DNA from: Argopecten irradians
Lineage: Eukaryota > Mollusca > Bivalvia > Pectinida > Pectinidae
Direction of reading: 5' to 3'
DNA: 64,000 bases
NCBI RefSeq assembly: GCF_041381155.1
Contig: NC_091142.1
Span: 3,661,778-3,725,777, forward strand
The notes beneath the pieces were generated by a model. It was given only the letters and a program-made list of their open reading frames with translations. It did not search any database and was not told the origin of the DNA. This document shows positions 28,801 through 39,273 of the stretch, piece by piece. Positions within the stretch are counted from its first letter, which is position 1. The number at the start of each line of letters is the position of its first letter. The position numbers were made by a program, and so were the translations under genes.

Positions 28801-31800
28801 AACGGTTCGGGTTCGGCTTAAGTATTATGGGGACACAACAACAAAATGGAAGTGATATATGGGATGCTATGTTTTGGGTCGTTGGCCGATACAAAAGTTT
28901 TGAAGAATGGATCACATTAGATGCAGATCCATATGAATCGGAGGAAACTGTTACATTTGTGTTGGAATCAGAATCTTCGCGTGGAGAGGAAAAACACAAT
29001 ATAAAGCTATATATCAATGGAGTCATAAAGGCGATTGCAAATGGAATCGATTTTGGTGAAAGATTGAAGACTTTTGTTAACACGATAAATGCCAATGACT
29101 ATGAACCAGGAATAGAAGATATATTCGACCCCTTTCGATCTGAGGTAGTACTTGTTAAGATTCTTATTCCAACCGATGCCAGGAAACCCTGTTTGCACGG
29201 AACCGGGTTTTACGACGGAGAGAGTAGCATAAAGGAAATATGGGTAGGAGTAACTGACAATGAAAATTCAACAGATAGTGTATCCACTATGCGGCTGTAT
29301 CAGACAATGTGCTTGCCTTGTGAACATGATTGTCTCGAACAGTGTTCAAAAACATGTCTACCTGGTGACTTTGATCTCATGAAAATTGAAATCGAGAACC
29401 TGGATTTACTGCCTACAATAGCTTCTCCAGGAAATGGGTCTGAATACGAATATGAAATTACGGAGACACATACATATTACGTTAATATCAAGACTGTGAA
29501 TTTCGCCGGAAAGGAATCTGTATCAAGATCCAACGGTATTATGGTAGATACTACACCGGCAATATGTGAATATGTGAGATGTTTGGATCCCCTGAACAGC
29601 ATGGACGAGCCTACGGAGTATATAGGATCCAATAACACTGTAGCCGCCTACTGGTCCTGTATAGATCCTGAGAGTGAGGTGTACTCCTACTCTATCGGCA
29701 TTGGAACTTCTGAAAATAACACCGATGTATACGATATGACTGACGTTGGCTTGGCAACCAATGGTCAAATCTACCTAGATAATGAAAAGAGCTTCAACCA
29801 TGGCGATATATACTACTTCAATGTCTGGGCTTATAATGCTGCAGGAACGACGGGACAATTCTCTTGTAAGTTCAATGTCGAGTTGTATCCTCCAAATGTT
29901 GAAAATGTGGCTTCGGAATCTTTATTCGAATATCATGCTACTGATGTAGATGGCCTTCCCATTAAAAATGTGTCATTCACAGAATTAGAGGACAGTTTCG
30001 GCGTGGCTTGGAGTGGTGAAAACAATATCGCCGATGTGTACGGTAAGAATAAAAATGTCAGTTTCATATTCATTGCGTTGTGAAATAATCTAAATCAATG
30101 CACTACTACTTGCTACAGCATACATCGTAAAAAATGAAATGATTTTTTGTCGATAGTATTCTGCCTTTGGAATTTTCTTATTACTCATTGGCATTGAAAT
30201 ATGATAATATATTTACATGTGCTCCGATATAGTCAATAGGACGGGAGTTGCGTTCAAATTAGCGTAATCGCAATGACATATGAATACAAACCCAAAGCGG
30301 GATCGGACTACTTCTAGTTCACGCTTCGGTAAGATTTGCGTCATATGATAATGTAGATAGAGAGTTGTTATAAACATTGAAACGGTAATAAACAACAAAT
30401 GAATCGCTGGTTGGGGTTACAGGAATGTTCGGGGAATTCCATCGTCACGTCAGTATGTGTGTACGGTCACTCTTCTCAGATAAATATAACAGACCCTATC
30501 CAAAACAGTATCATCAGCTTTATCCTCTGTCTTTGCAAAACAGACCTACAAAACCTTGCAAACACTTATTTATTCTCCTTTCAATAAGATTAAATTCATA
30601 ACAATGACGAATTTATTCTATATCGCGTTCTCACACCGAAACATACATGGCAAACATTCAGCAGCTCAACGGTCATACCATCAATTGGCTATATCACAGT
30701 GACTCTCCAGGGCTGAAAATCAAATATGGCAACTCCATTTCATACCGCTTCACTACCCTGACAACGATACATACCGGTAGTCGTTCAGCCTCGGTTATCT
30801 CAAGTTTTATTCGAAATGGACATTATTGATACAATTGAAAAAAAAATTTGAAAATAATTGAAAAGTGTCATTATTATATTTCAAATCAAAATGCAGCTAA
30901 ACGTTCAACATTCGGAAGTATATCTTCGGCCATCCTGACTACCGTAGTTACCCAGCTTAGCAACCAACATAGTTTTAAACTTGATCACGGCCACGTAACA
31001 ATATCCTTATTTATGTAAATATATAGATTGAACAGTGGTTTGATTGCGTTAAAGGTGATATGAACGCAACTGGTTACATACATACTCAACATGTAGCCAG
31101 CGCTACATTGAATATGTCTGTATCCCATTGCGTTTTTTACCACCTTTAACACAATCAAAACACTGTTCAGTCTCTATATGCTTTATTCAGAAAAAAATTG
31201 TCTAAATACTTATTTCGATATTGTGACTCGGATTTACATACATAAAATATCTTCTCATTCATATATTTATTTATTGTACAGAGTGGAGTATTGGAACAAC
31301 TGAAAACACGTCTGACATTCTACCTATGATCAAGGCTGGAGTATCGAGGACAGGACAAGCAGAAATAATCCATGGTCATTTCTGGTTCAACGGAACAAAT
31401 ATGAACTCAACCGTGTCTAAATTTCGGGACCAGCCGAACAACACAAATGACGGGTCTACTTTCCTACTCGAGCCTGGTCGCTGTCTTCATCACTCACTCG
31501 CGGCTGTTGGAAGATCTCATCTGAGAAGTTCAATTCCTATGAAGCCTACATGTATCACTCGTACGTTATAAAATATATCATAATATTTCTGTTGATGGTT
31601 ATTACCATACGCGATAGAAATATATGTGTTTTTCTTAGTCTGTGCATGATCTTCTGCTTGGACTTTCTTTCCTTACTTATTCTCGTTTCAGTTATTAAAT
31701 GCGATGAGGCGATTTGTTATTCAGAGTTGAATATTATATATATATTATTTAATATTTTTATGTTAAACACGAATTCCCAGCTTAGTAAGAAACAACCATT

Positions 31801-34800
31801 TCAATTTAGTATACTATATGTAAAAAAAAAACCTTTCAACCTATACAAACTCTCATTTTCAGGTCCGAACGATTTCCGGATAATGTTAAATGAAAGCGAG
31901 GAAATTACTCTAACGATGGCTTCAGATGGAACAATAGCGAAACAGGACCAAAAGTCGACCTTTGATAATACTGTAGTATTCGGGATAAAAGGTTATTAGT
32001 ATTGATCTTTTTTCATTTTGACACATTATTCTACATAATTAGAAAATTTTTAAAAAAATCATTAAAGTATATGGTTAAATTACAAACATTTTTTGCATTT
32101 TAAAAGTATATTTGCTAAGATCTCCTCATCTTCAATGTAGCATTGAAATATATGTTTCTTTTTGGGGGGTATTGACCACCTCATTTATGAACGAAGTTGG
32201 TTCCTATAAAAGCGCAGTGCCTTTCCGAAATGGCTAATGATATTTTAAAACTTGAAACATAGATTTCGTAGGAAAACTTGCATTTGTTTGTTGTTGTAAC
32301 TTTATTTTAGGCCAAAGAATGATATTTTCTAATACTTTTATTGTTTTTAAGAAAGTTTTATCATTTTTTGTTTCGGAAACGGAGTGGTCTTTATTCAAAT
32401 AAAAATGTATCTGTATTATAGTTCAAGATAGCAAATAAGTGCATAAAATTATTATTTTGAAGTACGTTTAAAGAATGACGTGAAATTAATTCATTTTCAT
32501 GCATTCATACATTTTATTTTTTTAAAAATCCTTCCTCCGTTTTCCTAGCACATCACAGTGGTATAATGATAGGTTCTCTTTCGACCGATGACGTCACTAA
32601 GAATTACGGCACTGATGCGTCAGACGAGTTTTCTCCTGCAATAGTCGACCCTAAAACTACGATGATGTATACATCTAGACTTCTCACAAACAGGTAATTC
32701 ATTACTCTTATCTATACTGTGTTGTCATGTCACTAGCCTCGATATGTCATCGTTTGGAGAAATCTAAAAGTGTTTTAAAACATGAATTCACATTATGGTA
32801 CGTTTAACAAGAAATTATCTTAGATGCAATAGTTATCCTATCCTTAATTGTACTATTACATACCACGAAAATGTACGTATGTTATCTCTGAGTGTCATTT
32901 AAAGAGACAATTAACAAAACCCTTTTAACCACATAAATCGGTTAAGAAACATGTAATCACAGATCATCTTGCAGTAATATGATTTTTTTATTGGATACTT
33001 GGCAAGGTTTTTCGTAATGTCTGTGTCTTTTTTTGATTAAATTAATGTCTTATCAACATCAAGGGTCATGTAAGGACAGCCTCCTCTGTATGCAGTGTAT
33101 TGCGTGTACGTGTATGTATGTGCGTGGTGCGTGATCAGGGAGACTGCAGTATATTCGTGGTGTCTCCTTGTATAGTGTAAATATCCAACTTGTACATTTG
33201 ACAATGCAGAAAACGTGAACTTAAGGTGGTGTATTATTGTTTGATATTTGTGTTGGTTTTAAAGGTCAGAACTATTTTTTAGATTACAGGACTACCAAGG
33301 ACTGTCATTTTTCATTTCTCCAATGCCAGTTATCGAGTCATCCGAACTAGAAATGAAGATTAGTGTTATGATCAACGTGGCTGATTATAATGAAAATACA
33401 GTCCCCGCCTTGGCTGTTTGGGACAACCCTACTACTGGTAAATAAACACGGTGTTTCATAGGGCATATCGTGATTCATACACATTATCAATCAGAAATAA
33501 TTTCATCTATTTCAAATTTAATCTCGCCAATATCAAATACCTATGTTCTATGTAAAATAAATTATTCGTGTTTCATGCAAATTAACAATTTAAAATATTC
33601 CCGTCTATTCTAAATCTTACATATATCTTACCAATCGCAACTACTTTTAATTTTGACTTATTTGGAATTCTTGGCATTTCAGAATAATTCTTGAATGATG
33701 GTAATATCAACGCTAGTCTATGTTAAGTAGACGTTGTCCGTATGCTAATCAGAAATGTTCTAGCGTTCTCTTTCGTCTTTGTACTGTATATAGACGACTT
33801 AGTTGATAAGTAAACGTATGGCCAAACCGATGTTCAACTAAACTCGTTTTCACAGGTGACGGAAAATGGCTCCATGTTCAAGAGGAATGCGACCGTGATA
33901 GTATTAATAAACTAAACAACGGCACATATCTGATAACACAGGTACGGTTACACTATTACACACAATCACTATTTCTTGTCTTAGATTTAAAACACTCGAT
34001 TGCTAGCTAGCTAAAGGTTTTATCAACATCAATGGAATGGAATTGATCCTGTTTGAGCAACAAAATACGCAAAGTAAACAATGTATATTAGCTAATAACA
34101 ACATCGGAAAAAAACATTGTTGTAGTTTATCTATATGAAAAAATCCATCAGATAAACAAAATATTTCATATCGACATGGAAACACAGTTCGTTACATAGA
34201 TCAACTTCTGTAATGATTTCGTGATAACCATGGATTAAGCTCTTTAGTTATGTTAACGCTTTAGTAACACGAAATACTTTATTACAGGTATGTTATAAAA
34301 CACTAGTTGGTAAAGGTAAAGATGATGTTACTAGACAGAAACGTGCTGCTGCCGCGGATACTGCACTAACGTCACCATTCCAGTTTGGTCTATTTAAGAT
34401 GTACAGCAGGTGCATCAATACCGCGCCCACCATCACGACTGACGACATACATACCGCGGAGGATACTACAATAATTCACCAAATAACTTGGTCTGATCCA
34501 GAAAATGACCCAGTGACATTCTCCAGCAAGCAACCATTAGCAGGTCAATTAACAGTCACTGCTGACGGGTTATTGACTTTCATACCACCTCAAGAGTTTT
34601 CCGGACAAGTTGATATTGAAATCGAAGCACATGAGACATCACCCTGTAGTAACAGCCATTCAGTGTCAAAGGTCATAAAGGTACACGTGACTGAAGTAGA
34701 TGACGCACCAGTCTTAGGGTTCCTCTCCCAAGATGATAACTTTACACTGGCGGATCATTTAGAAGCTGGAATTGTTATTTTCCTAGAAGGTAACAATACC

Positions 34801-36048
34801 GATCACCACATTGGATCTCTGCTGATGGTAGACGCTGATGTAGGGGAGAGCCTGACGTTCGTTAGCCGTGAAATAGTTTCAACTGGAGGACAACTTGTTC
34901 AAGAAAATACAGCTGATCCCGTGGTACCAAATAACACATTTACGCCTGTTCAAAGTGCTTCGTATAAACGCACTGAGTTGAGGCTGACCACAGCAACTGA
35001 TTTTCACGGACATTTACACTATAAAATGATTGGCAGCGACAGAGGTGGTCAAATGACAGCTAGAATAGACTTACATGTGTTCGTTCTTATTTCACCTTGT
35101 AACTACGGCAGATGTACACAGGCAGATTACGAGAATGTCCCATGTAATGACAGCGCAAGAGCTGACAGTTATGGCATGTATACATGCACCTGTAATGCTG
35201 GGTACCACAAACAATGGTGTGACGAAGAAATCAATGAATGTGCCGGCGACCCCTGTCCTCCTCTTTATGACTGCACTGATCACATCGCCTTCTACACATG
35301 TAAGATCAACGCCGGACAACTGACGGCTATAATTCTCTGTTCCAGTATTGTTGTAGCTGGCTTATGCATCTTCGTCTACAGATATCAAAAGCTGAAGAAG
35401 TACGCCGTACGCATCAACAGGTAAGATAAAAACACCTTTGTGTTGGTGAGATGGTAAAAAAGAGAAATATTTAAATGTGACTTGCTCGAGTTGCAATTTC
35501 ATGCACCAAATGCATTTAAATGGCTCTTTCTAACATGTGTCTGAAAAGTACATAGGGCTATCTAAAACGTCAGAACATGATATAGAGTTATACAATAATC
35601 GTGCAAGAAGTTTTTTATGTGTTTTTGCCTGAAAAATCAATCATGGTCTAAATGAATACCACGTTCCATTTTCAGTACGTGGAGCTTAGATGAAGAATTG
35701 TGGAATAAAGGATCGACCAGTGAGCTCCATCCAAGCATGACGTCCACAAAAGCTATCTTACTTGGCTCAAACCTGTTATCGGAAACAGGGACTGACAATC
35801 CTATCGACGTTCAAGACGAGGATCCTCCGCCAGCCAAGGTTCAGATGGATTCGGAACCACGATCAAGGATGCCTCCGGAACATAATGTGGGACCACTGAA
35901 TCTGGAGTTAGATAAGCATAATCTAGCACCAGGGAGGATGCGGAATCCGTTGGAAATGAAAGACTATCAATCTATGTTTAAACGTCCGGAGGACGGTAAC
36001 AATGTTGTTAAAATGTCCAACGAGCCTCCGGCTGATGTATATGTATAG
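758..36048 (+). CDS. Gene A: giant LLTP / FN3-like repeat / transmembrane protein (5' partial, 43 exons)
   Basis: Forty-three GT-AG exons join with consistent phase: 758-878, 1888-2040, 2756-2844, 3169-3215, 3567-3621, 3872-3944, 4594-4675, 5311-5600, 6057-6111, 6233-6373, 6567-6793, 7355-7485, 7696-7877, 8244-8389, 8858-9190, 9496-9638, 9975-10045, 10318-10478, 10789-10955, 11645-11819, 12418-13001, 13227-13486, 13995-14198, 14613-14804, 16157-16308, 16595-16754, 17213-17250 plus 17441-17473 (broken), 17983-18135, 18796-19994, 20344-20438, 20642-21175, 21580-21757, 22599-22786, 23575-24263, 24846-26299, 26636-30042, 31282-31560, 31863-31991, 32549-32693, 33283-33437, 33856-33941, 34288-35420, 35676-36048. 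This gives about 4,900 residues; the signal peptide and start lie upstream. Module order is lipid-transfer N-terminus, amphipathic helices, unassigned region, FN3-like repeats, cadherin-like, EGF-like, one membrane helix and tail. The inferred product is a type I membrane protein that binds lipid outside the cell. I do not recognise a named orthologue. Introns not listed separately hold nothing I recognise. Confidence 0.85.
1571..1730. repeat. 160-bp near-perfect palindrome (MITE-like)
   Basis: The left half (1571-1650) and right half (1652-1730) are near-perfect reverse complements with almost no loop. Outer ends read TAACAATTAAAGG and CCTTTAATTGTTA, so the unit is bounded by TA dinucleotides. 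Each arm also contains its own inner hairpin (GATTGCATTTA, then TAAATGCAATC). It lies in a gene A intron and has no coding capacity. Confidence 0.85.
8244..11819 (+). other. Gene A module 2: amphipathic helical stretch
   Basis: Exons 8858-9190 to 11645-11819 encode repeated 11- to 22-residue amphipathic patterns, for example DPIKKAVNDFKTMVQTF, VKTFIEDVRDDIMGFY and DIIKAELIEDFKDAMG. Cysteines are few and there is no hydrophobic membrane span. Such helices are typical of exchangeable apolipoproteins and of the lipid-associated parts of apolipophorin-type proteins. Exon 8244-8389 holds a short cysteine-containing link from module 1. The helical character is visible in the sequence; lipid association is an inference from the pattern and from the module before it. 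Confidence 0.5.
14805..16156. other. Long gene A intron (1.35 kb)
   Basis: No exon fits the phase-1 to phase-1 junction here. I see no recognisable repeat or gene; the open frames are short and bounded by frequent stops. Confidence 0.6.
16964..17190 (+). mobile_element. tRNA-derived SINE, 5' part and body
   Basis: The head has an A-box-like GTGGTCAAGCC and a B-box-like GGGTTCGGTCC, the spacing of a Pol III tRNA-type promoter. The body follows (ATTGCACTCCGGTTTCCTCC, AAGGCCATTAGAAA) and an AT-rich tail (GTAAAATAAATTAAG). The layout matches bivalve tRNA-SINEs known to me. It sits directly upstream of a gene A acceptor, and its body is copied again at 17257-17414. Confidence 0.7.
17213..17473 (+). 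pseudogene. Gene A exon split by a tandem duplication
   Basis: The exon opens at the acceptor before 17213 (GFGAGGTLSLDVS) and should continue LGVCFLSMSAR at 17441-17473, ending at a perfect GTAAGT donor. Between the halves, 17251-17440 repeats upstream intronic SINE sequence (17033-17190) and ends with a second copy of the 26 exon bases seen at 17225-17250. The frame meets a TAA at 17396-17398 if read straight through. Copy 2 lacks about 35 bases containing the polypyrimidine tract, the true acceptor and the first exon codons. An AG at 17415-17416 or 17429-17430 would restore the frame with a shorter exon. A minority allele or an assembly artefact are the alternatives. Confidence 0.7.
17257..17440 (+). 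repeat. Tandem copy of SINE body plus exon bases
   Basis: 17257-17414 repeats 17033-17190 with few mismatches, and 17415-17440 repeats exon bases 17225-17250 exactly. About 35 bases of copy 1 (around 17190-17224), including the splice acceptor, are missing from copy 2. Confidence 0.85.
17530..17752 (-). mobile_element. SINE-type fragments with a CAAA microsatellite tail
   Basis: CGTCCTTACATGACCATATCTGTTAATAGGACGTTA-type sequence occurs twice (about 17605-17642 and 17651-17690), followed by a (CAAA)n run at about 17695-17752. The upstream part (about 17540-17605) is the reverse complement of sequence also present at 33062-33180. The tail matches the 3' end of bivalve SINEs known to me. Strand assignment is uncertain because the parts may be nested. 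Confidence 0.6.
31019..31180. mobile_element. MITE-like inverted repeat in gene A intron
   Basis: Arms of about 48 bp pair: ATTGAACAGTGGTTTGATTG at the left against the reverse complement of the right arm (CTGAACAGTGTTTTGATTG), continuing through GTTAAAGGTG and AACGCAA. The central section is short and non-coding. A target duplication is not clear. Confidence 0.65.
33062..33180 (+). repeat. Interspersed repeat fragment, inverted relative to 17540-17605
   Basis: GGTCATGTAAGGACAGCC, a TGTGCG-rich centre, and GGGAGACTGCAGTATATTC correspond in order to the reverse complement of 17540-17625. It lies in a gene A intron. Confidence 0.55.
34288..36048 (+). other. Gene A module 5: cadherin-like region, EGF-like modules, membrane helix, tail
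   Basis: Exon 34288-35420 carries a furin-type RQKR at 34333-34344, then cadherin-like/tandem-95-type sequence (EDTTIIHQITWSDPENDPVTF, then GQLTVTADGLLTFIPP). Cysteine-spaced EGF-like sequence follows at about 35096-35310 (CTCNAGYHKQWC, then INECAGDPC). A 20-residue hydrophobic span at 35320-35379 (LTAIILCSSIVVAGLCIFVY) is followed by basic YRYQKLKKYAVR, as expected for a stop-transfer helix. The last exon, 35676-36048, encodes about 124 hydrophilic residues with no recognised signalling motif and ends at a TAG. The order is typical of a type I membrane protein. Confidence 0.8.
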
Positions 36049-36149
36049 GATTTCAAACAAGAATGATGTTGTCCCTATTCCGTTCTTATGTATGTAATCG
36101 AATCAAACCATCAAGAATAATTGAAAATATCTAAAAGAAATGATTGAAA

Positions 36150-36294
36150 AATAAATCAGTATCCAACAAATTATTAAAGTTAACAAGTTCCATTTGATAT
36201 ATAGTATGAGCAACATAATCAAGTTTTCACAGAAAAATAACAATAATAAAATAACACAAATAATTTGATTGTTGAAATCAATCGTTGAATAATA
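36150..36294 (+). terminator. Gene A polyadenylation signals
   Basis: AATAAA hexamers occur at 36150-36155, 36245-36250 and 36289-36294, about 100-245 bases after the stop codon. The 3' UTR is AT-rich. Which signal is used cannot be told from sequence. Confidence 0.5.
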
Positions 36295-38337
36295 AAAAAA
36301 ATCTTGCACTTTGACCAAATATTGAGTTTTTATTTGTCACATAATATGCCTGAAAGCCGGTAACAGTGTCCGTGTAATAGTTTGGCATATGTCACTAGTA
36401 TAAGATGCGACGATAATGAAATAGATAAAATAGGACCTTGGAGCCTTCTGCAATTATACCCACCTTTCACTATGGAAATACGTTGGAAAAATCAAAATAC
36501 AAAATAGAACACCAGCGACATGACTCGATACTAACTTAATATGGCATTATTTGTACAGACAGAAAATTATATTAAAAAAACAAACACAAAAAACACTGGT
36601 TTTATGAACGAATGATATATTTTAGTTTTCGCGTAGAACACTAAACATTGCATATATTTTTTTGTAATTCCAAACGTTATTGGTAATACAATCAAACCTG
36701 GATTATAATGAGACCAAAGAAATTACTGCCTCATAAGCAAAGTTCGCTGTATATACACATATTTAATTGCAAACATATTAAAGGGACATTGACGGGAATA
36801 AAAATTACTACATTGTAACGATCAATGTCTTGTAGGCGTGTTCGTCATGTTTTACTGTAACTTACACCAAACGTTACTGAAGATAGCGTCGACTGCTGTA
36901 TCAACGATATCTTTATCATTGTTAGAGGCGTTTTAGTTCTATGTTTTAGGATTTAGTTCTTTTTTAGTAATAAACTAGTCATAAAATTGAAATTAAAAAC
37001 GGGGACACATTTTTGAGATTCTGATGCTGGTATATCCCAACCATCATTTATATCGCCTAGAGCCACATTAAGTTGATGGAGAGACTCCTATTTTCGGGCA
37101 GTAACTGATATCAGTTTAACGTGATATTATATAACAAATAACTAAGGTCATGTAAAACACTTGTCAGGCTTGATAGTAGAATGAAACGGGAGTTTCCGAA
37201 GAAAAACCACGGACCAGTGATCAGTATCTGGCAAGTGCCAAATATGGTATTCTAACTCGCAACCCAGTCACAGTTGAAGGATGGAACACGAAGTACTCAT
37301 CGGCAAATGCTTATCGACATATAACGACTAGCCTTCCAACTATGGGTTTCTTGTTCGAAGTTGCGATGTACTGACAGTAGTTAGGTTAATTTGATTGCAT
37401 ACTCCAGTTTCACCTGTACTTCCTGACTGTTAATAATGCGTGAAACAAAACATGCAAAACACATTTTGTGCACTTTACTTTAATACTGTAAACCAACTTA
37501 TTTTCGCGGCTATTCAATTTCAAGATTTCATTTCTAACAAACTTTCACAACGATCTAAATTCTCGATCGAAACCATTTTCATACCATTTGATTTCCTCTT
37601 CACCAGTATTTGAAACATTTCATCGCGATATTTTTTTCGAAATATACATGAACATTGGTCGCACATGCAAATAAGCCGGTTTACAGTAATTTGTTATAGT
37701 GTGAGATAAGTGTAAAGTCTCGGAGATAAAAATGTCAAAACAAGGCGAACCAAACATTGCACGACATTTGATGGGTGCCTTGCTATAAGTTTGTTAATTT
37801 CTTGAACAAAACAATACAATCTAGGTGTATTTTATGACTGACATTTTGCCATTTTGCCATGGCCTTAAAAATATTATATAAACTACGAATATAATAAATG
37901 TAATAATTTAAGACAATCCCTCCTTATCCAAGTATCACGATGAATGGCATCTTTCTAATAGAGTCCGGAGATTGCCGAGTCTGGCATGGCTTTAGTTCTA
38001 TGTATATGTCCAAAGGATTCAGGACCAAGCCATGAACCCTCCTCAAAACAAAGCCAGGGTTGACAACTATAAAAGATGCTCTACCGCTGACAATTGGTAA
38101 GTTTTCACTATCAAAAACATGAGCAGACGATTTAGTATTTTTCTTCAGTTACAAGAGTTACTTACTTTACACCATTACCACCGTTGAAAAGTTTGAGCTT
38201 CTAATTTTACTTCAAGTTAAATTATGAAAAAAGAGTTAATTGCATCCCGAAAAAAAAATTCCGTGGCACTATATCCTATATGTAATAACGTACTGATTGC
38301 GTATGCATGCATCAAAGGCAAAATACATTGTTTTTAT
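36295..38337. other. Intergenic, no gene seen
   Basis: AT-rich sequence with frequent stops in all frames, no recognisable exon chain and no clear repeat. It ends at the first base of the DIRS-type element. Confidence 0.6.
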
Positions 38338-38419
38338 CTGTAGTCACACCAATTACGACATTGATGATTTACGGCAGTTTACGACTGCCGTAAATTGGTC
38401 ATCGTCTTTGCCATTTTAA
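38338..38419 (+). repeat. Split direct repeat A1
   Basis: 82 bp identical by eye to 42510-42591. It contains a hairpin with 11-bp stems (TTTACGGCAGT, then ACTGCCGTAAA) and a 5-base loop. Confidence 0.9.
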
Positions 38420-38437
38420 CAGTGCAAAATCACGGGC

Positions 38438-39262
38438 ATGGCCAGTCAACCCAGTCTCCAAGATGACGTTTTTAAGGACATTATTGATGACGAAGAGTCA
38501 AAAAGAACAAATCAAACAGACGGAAGACTTCTGCAGGCTATAGCTAGTCTTGAAAGCCGACTACAAAGGCTAGAGTTAGCAAATTCGACACAACAAGTCC
38601 CGCCACGTGGCCGGCATGATCATGGGGCTCCCCACGTGGGATTCGATCCTAATCTAGATCCCTCCCCCCCAGTTACTACTGACATTCAACGTGAGTATGA
38701 CAGTATAAGAGACTCTCTCAGTCGTTTTAGATTACCTAACGATTTACGCTTGCTCGACACCAAATCCGGAATAAAAAGAGCTGATCAACCTCACCTGCAA
38801 ACTCTCACAAAATGTGCCCGCTACACAGAAACTTGTCTAAAACTGTTTTCATCATTCGAAAGTGAGGTTTCACAAAGTGACCTATCCAACTTGTTCACAG
38901 TGTTGAGTGCACAAATGAACTTTATGCAGTCCGAATATGCATCCCTAATAGTCAAAGGACAATTTGATCAAAACACCGCTACGCTGTTCAAGTGTTTAGA
39001 GAAGAATGCTTCATCCCTCTCTGGAGATAGTCTACAGAACTTAAAAACTGCTGCAGAAATTAGTGCTGCACGCAATCGAGTTTCGAGTGAGCAGTCTTTC
39101 CCACGACAGTCGGGCTATTCGCGCGGTCGACACTCGAGAGGCTACCACCGGGGTGGTCGCGGATATTACAATAATTACAACAATCGCGGGTTCAACAACT
39201 ACAGACAGGACCAGGATCGCGGATTCCCACCAGCATCACAAACCTTCGATAAAGATGACTAA
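38438..39262 (+). CDS. DIRS-type element ORF1, Gag-like
   Basis: The 274-residue frame starts 18 bases after repeat A1. The N-terminal part is acidic and probably coiled (LLQAIASLESRLQRLELA). The middle is helical and the C-terminus is rich in Arg, Gly, Tyr and Asn (RGRHSRGYHRGGRGYYNN), suggesting RNA binding. No CCHC zinc knuckle is seen. Its position before the polymerase frame is that of a Gag protein, the usual first ORF in DIRS elements. Gag identity is inferred from position and composition; sequence similarity was not tested. The next ORF starts 11 bases after its stop. Confidence 0.7.
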   Translation: MASQPSLQDDVFKDIIDDEESKRTNQTDGRLLQAIASLESRLQRLELANSTQQVPPRGRHDHGAPHVGFDPNLDPSPPVTTDIQREYDSIRDSLSRFRLPNDLRLLDTKSGIKRADQPHLQTLTKCARYTETCLKLFSSFESEVSQSDLSNLFTVLSAQMNFMQSEYASLIVKGQFDQNTATLFKCLEKNASSLSGDSLQNLKTAAEISAARNRVSSEQSFPRQSGYSRGRHSRGYHRGGRGYYNNYNNRGFNNYRQDQDRGFPPASQTFDKDD

Positions 39263-39273
39263 CTTTTTCTATC

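Larger units (their letters stand above)
18796..33941 (+). other. Gene A module 4: about 18 FN3-like repeats with a PAN-like insert
   Basis: A repeat of roughly 100-130 residues recurs. It has a D-x-E-S-G-I block, then an aromatic strand and xGIGTSPGxxD, then a YYxTVxAxNxAG strand, then VDxTPPxxGxVxDG before the next copy. Clear copies include DDESGIWGY (exon 20642), DEESGIREF (21580/22599), DDDSGIKEY (23575), DPESGISNVYVGIGTSPG (24846), and DGESSIKEI and DPESEVYSYSIGIGTS (26636). The terminal strands resemble the F and G strands of fibronectin III. Exon 18796-19994 also holds a PAN/apple-like segment near 19560-19745 with the spacing CAKLC...C...C. Exon 26636-30042 (3,407 nt) is unusually long and contains a Thr/Ser/Pro mucin-like linker near 28680-28755. 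Many N-x-S/T sites fit an extracellular location. Confidence 0.7.
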
